This document shows positions 60,748-64,000 of a stretch of 64,000 nt of DNA, piece by piece (the first letter of the stretch is position 1; the number at the start of each line of letters is the position of its first letter). Position numbers and translations under genes: made by a program. The notes under the pieces were generated by a model. That model had not been told where the DNA came from and made no database searches. It saw nothing but the letters and a program-made list of their open reading frames with translations. The stretch comes from Myxococcus llanfairpwllgwyngyllgogerychwyrndrobwllllantysiliogogogochensis (GTDB lineage: Bacteria > Myxococcota > Myxococcia > Myxococcales > Myxococcaceae), in the NCBI RefSeq assembly GCF_006636215.1, contig NZ_VIFM01000017.1, positions 20,426 through 84,425 on the forward strand, written 5' to 3'.

Positions 60748-63585
60748 CTACTCGACCAGCACCTGGATGACCTGCTCGGCCGTGTTGCCCGCGGCGTCCG
60801 TGGCTCTCAGCAGGACCAGATGCGAGCCGGGGCCGGAGAACGTCACCGGGATGGTCGCGAGGTTCGTCCCCGCGCCGACCGTGGTGGAGTTGACCCAGTT
60901 GGCCGTCACCTGGACCGACGTGAGGTCCGTCACCTCGGTGATGACGTTCACCGTCCGCGGCTGCGCCTCCCCGGGATTCGGCGCGACGACGCGAAGCAGG
61001 GGCGCGGTGCGATCCACCGTCACCTGCCGGCTCGCGATGGCGATGCGTCCATCGGTGGCGATGACAGTGAGCGTGAGGGTGTGGTGTCCTTCCGCCAGGC
61101 TCAACCACTGGACGACGTGTCCGCCTCCGGCGTCAGGCGTGAGGCGCACCGGCGCGCCCCCGTCGATGGAGAGCAGCACCACGCTGATGGGGGCACCACC
61201 AGGGCTGGCGGTGGCCCAGCCGCACGCCTTCACCTGCGCGGCGGACGTGTAGCGCGGCACATCGCACATGATGAGGCTGGGCGGCGTGCCCGCGGAGTCG
61301 ACCACGTGGATGGCCGTGGTGCAGGACGCGCTGTTGCCCGCGGCGTCGGTGGCCGTGTACGTCACCGCCGTCGTTCCAAGCGGATAGGTGCCGGCGGCCG
61401 GACCGCTGGCCTGCGCACCGCAGGCGTCGGAGACGGTGGCCGCCCCGGGCGTGACGAAGGCTCCGCCAGGCCCGGTGGCCTCGACGATGCGCTCGGGCGG
61501 ACAGGCGATGACGGGCGGGGTGACGTCGACCACGGTGACGGTGCCCGTACACGTGTCGGTGTCCTGCCCGTCGGAGACCGTCAACGTGACGGAGTGTGTT
61601 CCAAGGCCGAAGGGGCCCGCTGGCGACTGCGACACGGAGAAGGGCCCGGGGTGCTGGTTCGGGTCATAGCTTCCGTTGTCCACGTTCGCCGGTGCGGAGC
61701 AGGTGGTGGCGCTCGCGTTGACGGATACGTGGCGGCAGATGGCCACGGGCGGAATGATGGCGATGCAGGTGAGGTTGACGGGCGCGCTGCCCGCGTTGTT
61801 GGTCTCGATGCACTCCGTCTCGCGGCCCGTGCCGGTGCCGTCATCGTCCGCCCGGGCGAAGACCACCGTGTTTCCTCCAGAGGCCGAGGCGAGCGTCGCG
61901 CTCACCATCGCGCTGTTACCAGCGGAGAGCACGGTGGGAAGGATGCCCACGCCCAGCAGCGTGCCGCCGGAGGTGGGGGCACCCTGGTAGAAGGCCACGC
62001 GCAGGCCCGCGGAGGTCGCAGCGTCACCCTGGTTGGTGACGCGGGCATGCAGGGTCAGCGCCCCGTTGGTCGTGTCACACGACGAGGTGATTTCCGTCAC
62101 CGTCACGTCGGCCGCGGCGTAGGGGCTGGTGGTGCCCGTGCCCTGGCTGTTGGCGCGGAACGTGTTGAGCCCCGGCGTGCGCCAGTTGGCGATGGGGTGC
62201 GCGGGGATGGTGCCGTTGTCGTTCACGTTCGTGACCGAGTACGCGTGCTGGTTCCAGATGCGACGCGTGTTCACCCAGCCGTCCTTGCGGTCTCTGAACA
62301 CGCGGATGCCGGCGGGCCCCGGGAAGCCGTAGTTGTTCGACGCGACGACGATTTCCGCGTTGTCGTCCGCGTCCACGTCGACGATGAGGGGGTTCTCGTA
62401 TGTCGTCCCGGAGGCGTGCGCGACCTCGAAGCGCACCGTGCCCGTGGCGCCGTCGTAGATGCGCAGGCGGACCTCGTCGGCGTAGACGACCTCGGCGCGG
62501 CCGTCGCCCTCGAAGTCGAAGGTGGACGAGCCCGTCACGTTCGAGCTGTTGTCCTGGGTGGGGCTGGCCCACTTGACGGTGCCGTCGGACTCGAAGACGG
62601 CATAGCGGCTGGCTCCCGCCACGCCGATTTCCGGCAGCCCGTCCGCGTCGAAGTCCGCGATGTTGGGCGCGCCACCGCTGCCGCCCCCGGGAATCGTCTG
62701 ACTCCAGAGCAGGGTGCAGTCGTCATCCATCAGATGGACGCTGCCGCCGCTGACCACGACGATTTCCCCGTTCGAGTCCGCGTCGAAGTTGCCCACCCCC
62801 GAAAGCCCGTTGCCGATGGTGGTGTTCCGGCACTTGAGGACGCCGGTGTGGCGATAGATGGACCGACCGTTGACCACCTCCTGCAGTCCGTCACCGTCGA
62901 TGTCCGCCGCGAACGAGATGGGTCCCTGGGGGCCGTTGTTGGTGTCCGTGCCCGCCCACCTCAGCGCCCCGGTGTTGCGGAAGACGTGGTGGCCGTTGAG
63001 GATCTCCACCGTGCCGTCGCCGTCCAGGTCCGCGAACGAGGGACCGCCCCAACTGTTCTGGGAAGCCGTCGTCCGGAACTTGTAGGCACCCGTGTTCTCG
63101 AAGCAGAGCAACCCCGCGCCGCTCTCCGGGATGGCACACAGCTCCACCAGTCCGTCCCCGTCGATGTCCGCGCCCGCCACGCTCGCGGCGCCGCGCACGC
63201 GCAGGGCCGGGTCCGTCACCGTCCACAGCTCGCTGCCATCCGCGCCGCTCAGCGCTCGCAGCACGCCATTGGTGGTGTAGTTGCTGCCCTCGAAGGAGCT
63301 GAAGACGACGTCCGGGACACCGTCCCCGTTCACCTCCACGACGATGGGCGTCATCATCACCTGGACGTGGGTCGGCATGACGGTGCTCGAACTCCAGGCC
63401 CACTCCAGCTCCGGCTCGAAGTTCGGGTCGAAGGGGGGCTGGACCTGGCACTGGCCGTTCGCCAGCGCGGCGACCTCGCCTGGCGACCCGGCTTCCGGCG
63501 AGACGGGGAGCGCGGCCTCACCCCTGGCGGCCAACGCCAGAAGTCCTGTGACCGACAGCCGAGCGCACTGTCTCGCGTGCCACAT
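60748..63585 (-). CDS. large surface protein with FG-GAP, CARDB and HYR domains
   Basis: The product is about 945 residues. The ATG with CAAGGGAAG upstream is preferred; an ATG nine codons earlier is possible. The signal peptide is LSVTGLLALAARGEAA. About eight FG-GAP/VCBS blades follow (VVEVNGDGVPDVVF, GADIDGDGLVELCAI, FADLDGDGTVEILNG, ADIDGDGLQEVVNG), each with a Ca-binding DxDGDG loop. Then come a CARDB-like domain (LTLHARVTNQGDAATSAGLR), Ig-like HYR domains (VVDVTPPVIACPPERIVEAT) and a final Ig-like module. It is probably an adhesin or matrix protein. Confidence 0.8.
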   Translation of the reverse strand: MWHARQCARLSVTGLLALAARGEAALPVSPEAGSPGEVAALANGQCQVQPPFDPNFEPELEWAWSSSTVMPTHVQVMMTPIVVEVNGDGVPDVVFSSFEGSNYTTNGVLRALSGADGSELWTVTDPALRVRGAASVAGADIDGDGLVELCAIPESGAGLLCFENTGAYKFRTTASQNSWGGPSFADLDGDGTVEILNGHHVFRNTGALRWAGTDTNNGPQGPISFAADIDGDGLQEVVNGRSIYRHTGVLKCRNTTIGNGLSGVGNFDADSNGEIVVVSGGSVHLMDDDCTLLWSQTIPGGGSGGAPNIADFDADGLPEIGVAGASRYAVFESDGTVKWASPTQDNSSNVTGSSTFDFEGDGRAEVVYADEVRLRIYDGATGTVRFEVAHASGTTYENPLIVDVDADDNAEIVVASNNYGFPGPAGIRVFRDRKDGWVNTRRIWNQHAYSVTNVNDNGTIPAHPIANWRTPGLNTFRANSQGTGTTSPYAAADVTVTEITSSCDTTNGALTLHARVTNQGDAATSAGLRVAFYQGAPTSGGTLLGVGILPTVLSAGNSAMVSATLASASGGNTVVFARADDDGTGTGRETECIETNNAGSAPVNLTCIAIIPPVAICRHVSVNASATTCSAPANVDNGSYDPNQHPGPFSVSQSPAGPFGLGTHSVTLTVSDGQDTDTCTGTVTVVDVTPPVIACPPERIVEATGPGGAFVTPGAATVSDACGAQASGPAAGTYPLGTTAVTYTATDAAGNSASCTTAIHVVDSAGTPPSLIMCDVPRYTSAAQVKACGWATASPGGAPISVVLLSIDGGAPVRLTPDAGGGHVVQWLSLAEGHHTLTLTVIATDGRIAIASRQVTVDRTAPLLRVVAPNPGEAQPRTVNVITEVTDLTSVQVTANWVNSTTVGAGTNLATIPVTFSGPGSHLVLLRATDAAGNTAEQVIQVLVE

Positions 63586-63759
63586 CCACTTCCCTTGGGG
63601 CGTGCTTGTCATAGATATGTTCCGTCCTTGGTTTGTTTTTCCAGTGAGTCCGTTCTATAGGGGACTGTAAGAAATCACCGCAAGTGAGTCAGAACTGAAC
63701 TCGGAGTAGGTGTTTCAGGGGGGGCGCCTGCCATTGGGCCGGGTGTCGGTGGCGGCTTC

Positions 63760-63776
63760 ATTGGCAAAGTGCCAAT
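63760..63776. promoter_or_regulatory. operator-like dyad before the alcohol dehydrogenase gene
   Basis: ATTGGCA-AAG-TGCCAAT is perfect and ends 11 nt before the ATG, in an AT-richer patch. The position fits a repressor site that would block translation start or transcription. Confidence 0.55.
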
Positions 63777-63787
63777 AATGCGGCCCC

Positions 63788-64000
63788 ATGGGTCTTCCGG
63801 TGCGTGCGGCGCTGGTTCAAGCGGTGGGTGGTCCGTTCATTCTCGACGAGGTCGAACTGGACGGGCCTGGCGCGGATGAGCTGCGGGTTCGAGTGACAGC
63901 CAGTGGCATCTGTCACACGGACCTCACCTACCGGGCGGGGGCGGGGAGGTTCCCCTTTCCGGCGGTGCTCGGTCACGAGGGCGCGGGGGTGGCTGGCTCT
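63788..64000 (+). CDS. zinc-dependent alcohol dehydrogenase (N-terminal part)
   Basis: Only 71 codons are in the window; the frame is open at the end. ASGICHTDLTYRAG holds the first catalytic zinc Cys, and PAVLGHEGAGVAGS is the GHE zinc motif of medium-chain alcohol dehydrogenases. The closest pattern is the aryl-alcohol or class III type. The Rossmann domain lies beyond the window. A dyad at 63760 may control it. Confidence 0.85.
   Translation, partial: MGLPVRAALVQAVGGPFILDEVELDGPGADELRVRVTASGICHTDLTYRAGAGRFPFPAVLGHEGAGVAGS

Noticed and set aside
60712..63660. 982-codon open frame on the plus strand
   Set aside because: It is the GC-driven shadow of the FG-GAP/HYR gene on the other strand; Arg/Gly/Val/His-rich with no domain.

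Overview
The window looks like a chromosomal stretch from a myxobacterium (Myxococcaceae or a close relative). GC is very high, coding density is high and third positions are GC-rich. There are many lipoproteins and Cys-rich secreted proteins, two proteins with the TIGR02996 motif seen in myxobacteria, FG-GAP/HYR surface proteins and a secondary-metabolite-like operon. This placement is inferred from style and gene content. No rRNA, tRNA, CRISPR array, insertion sequence or prophage was seen.

Layout. 1-2962: 3' part of an RHS/HINT polymorphic toxin with an overlapping probable immunity gene. 3151-10840: three overlapping genes, an AsmA/YdbH-like protein, a DUF1318/YdbL-like lipoprotein and a TolB-like propeller/TPR protein, probably an envelope lipid-transport operon. 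10868-23254: a secretome region with an SGNH hydrolase, a GH16 glucanase, a SubB-like small protein, an alpha/beta hydrolase lipoprotein, a Vps62/NPP1-like protein, a PKD protein, a lipocalin-like protein, an RTX/M91 metalloprotease and a frameshifted lipoprotein relic. 23357-25960: a leftward set of DJ-1/PfpI lipoprotein, AraC regulator and unknown protein. 26048-33435: an EEP-fold enzyme with a zinc ribbon, a two-CxxCH cytochrome-like lipoprotein with a Kelch scrap behind it, a Cys-rich lipoprotein, and a patatin/thiaminase I pair. 33727-35311: adenosylhomocysteinase under an S-adenosylhomocysteine riboswitch.

38177-44630: the best candidate for an undescribed system. It is a seven-gene, translationally coupled leftward operon with an MDR oxidoreductase, a membrane-anchored hexapeptide-repeat protein, two different KASIII condensing enzymes with intact Cys-His-Asn triads, a dedicated acyl carrier protein, an SDR ketoreductase and an AMP-forming acyl ligase. 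Together these could activate, load, condense and reduce a small acyl product without a modular PKS.

45003-54535: HflX with a large acidic insertion, a helical-repeat protein, a PNGase A homologue, and a cluster of basic/helical membrane proteins around two SYLF (Ysc84) genes, one fused to a paralogue of a neighbouring protein. 54623-64000: a HhH lipoprotein, a zinc-finger/J-domain protein, a secreted S74 self-cleaving-chaperone protein, an eCIS-core (DUF4157) double-HExxH protein coupled to a TPR-like lipoprotein, a large FG-GAP/CARDB/HYR surface protein, and the start of a zinc alcohol dehydrogenase behind a dyad operator.

Several convergent gene ends carry strong hairpins (36108, 48066, 54578, 60704) that could act as bidirectional terminators.
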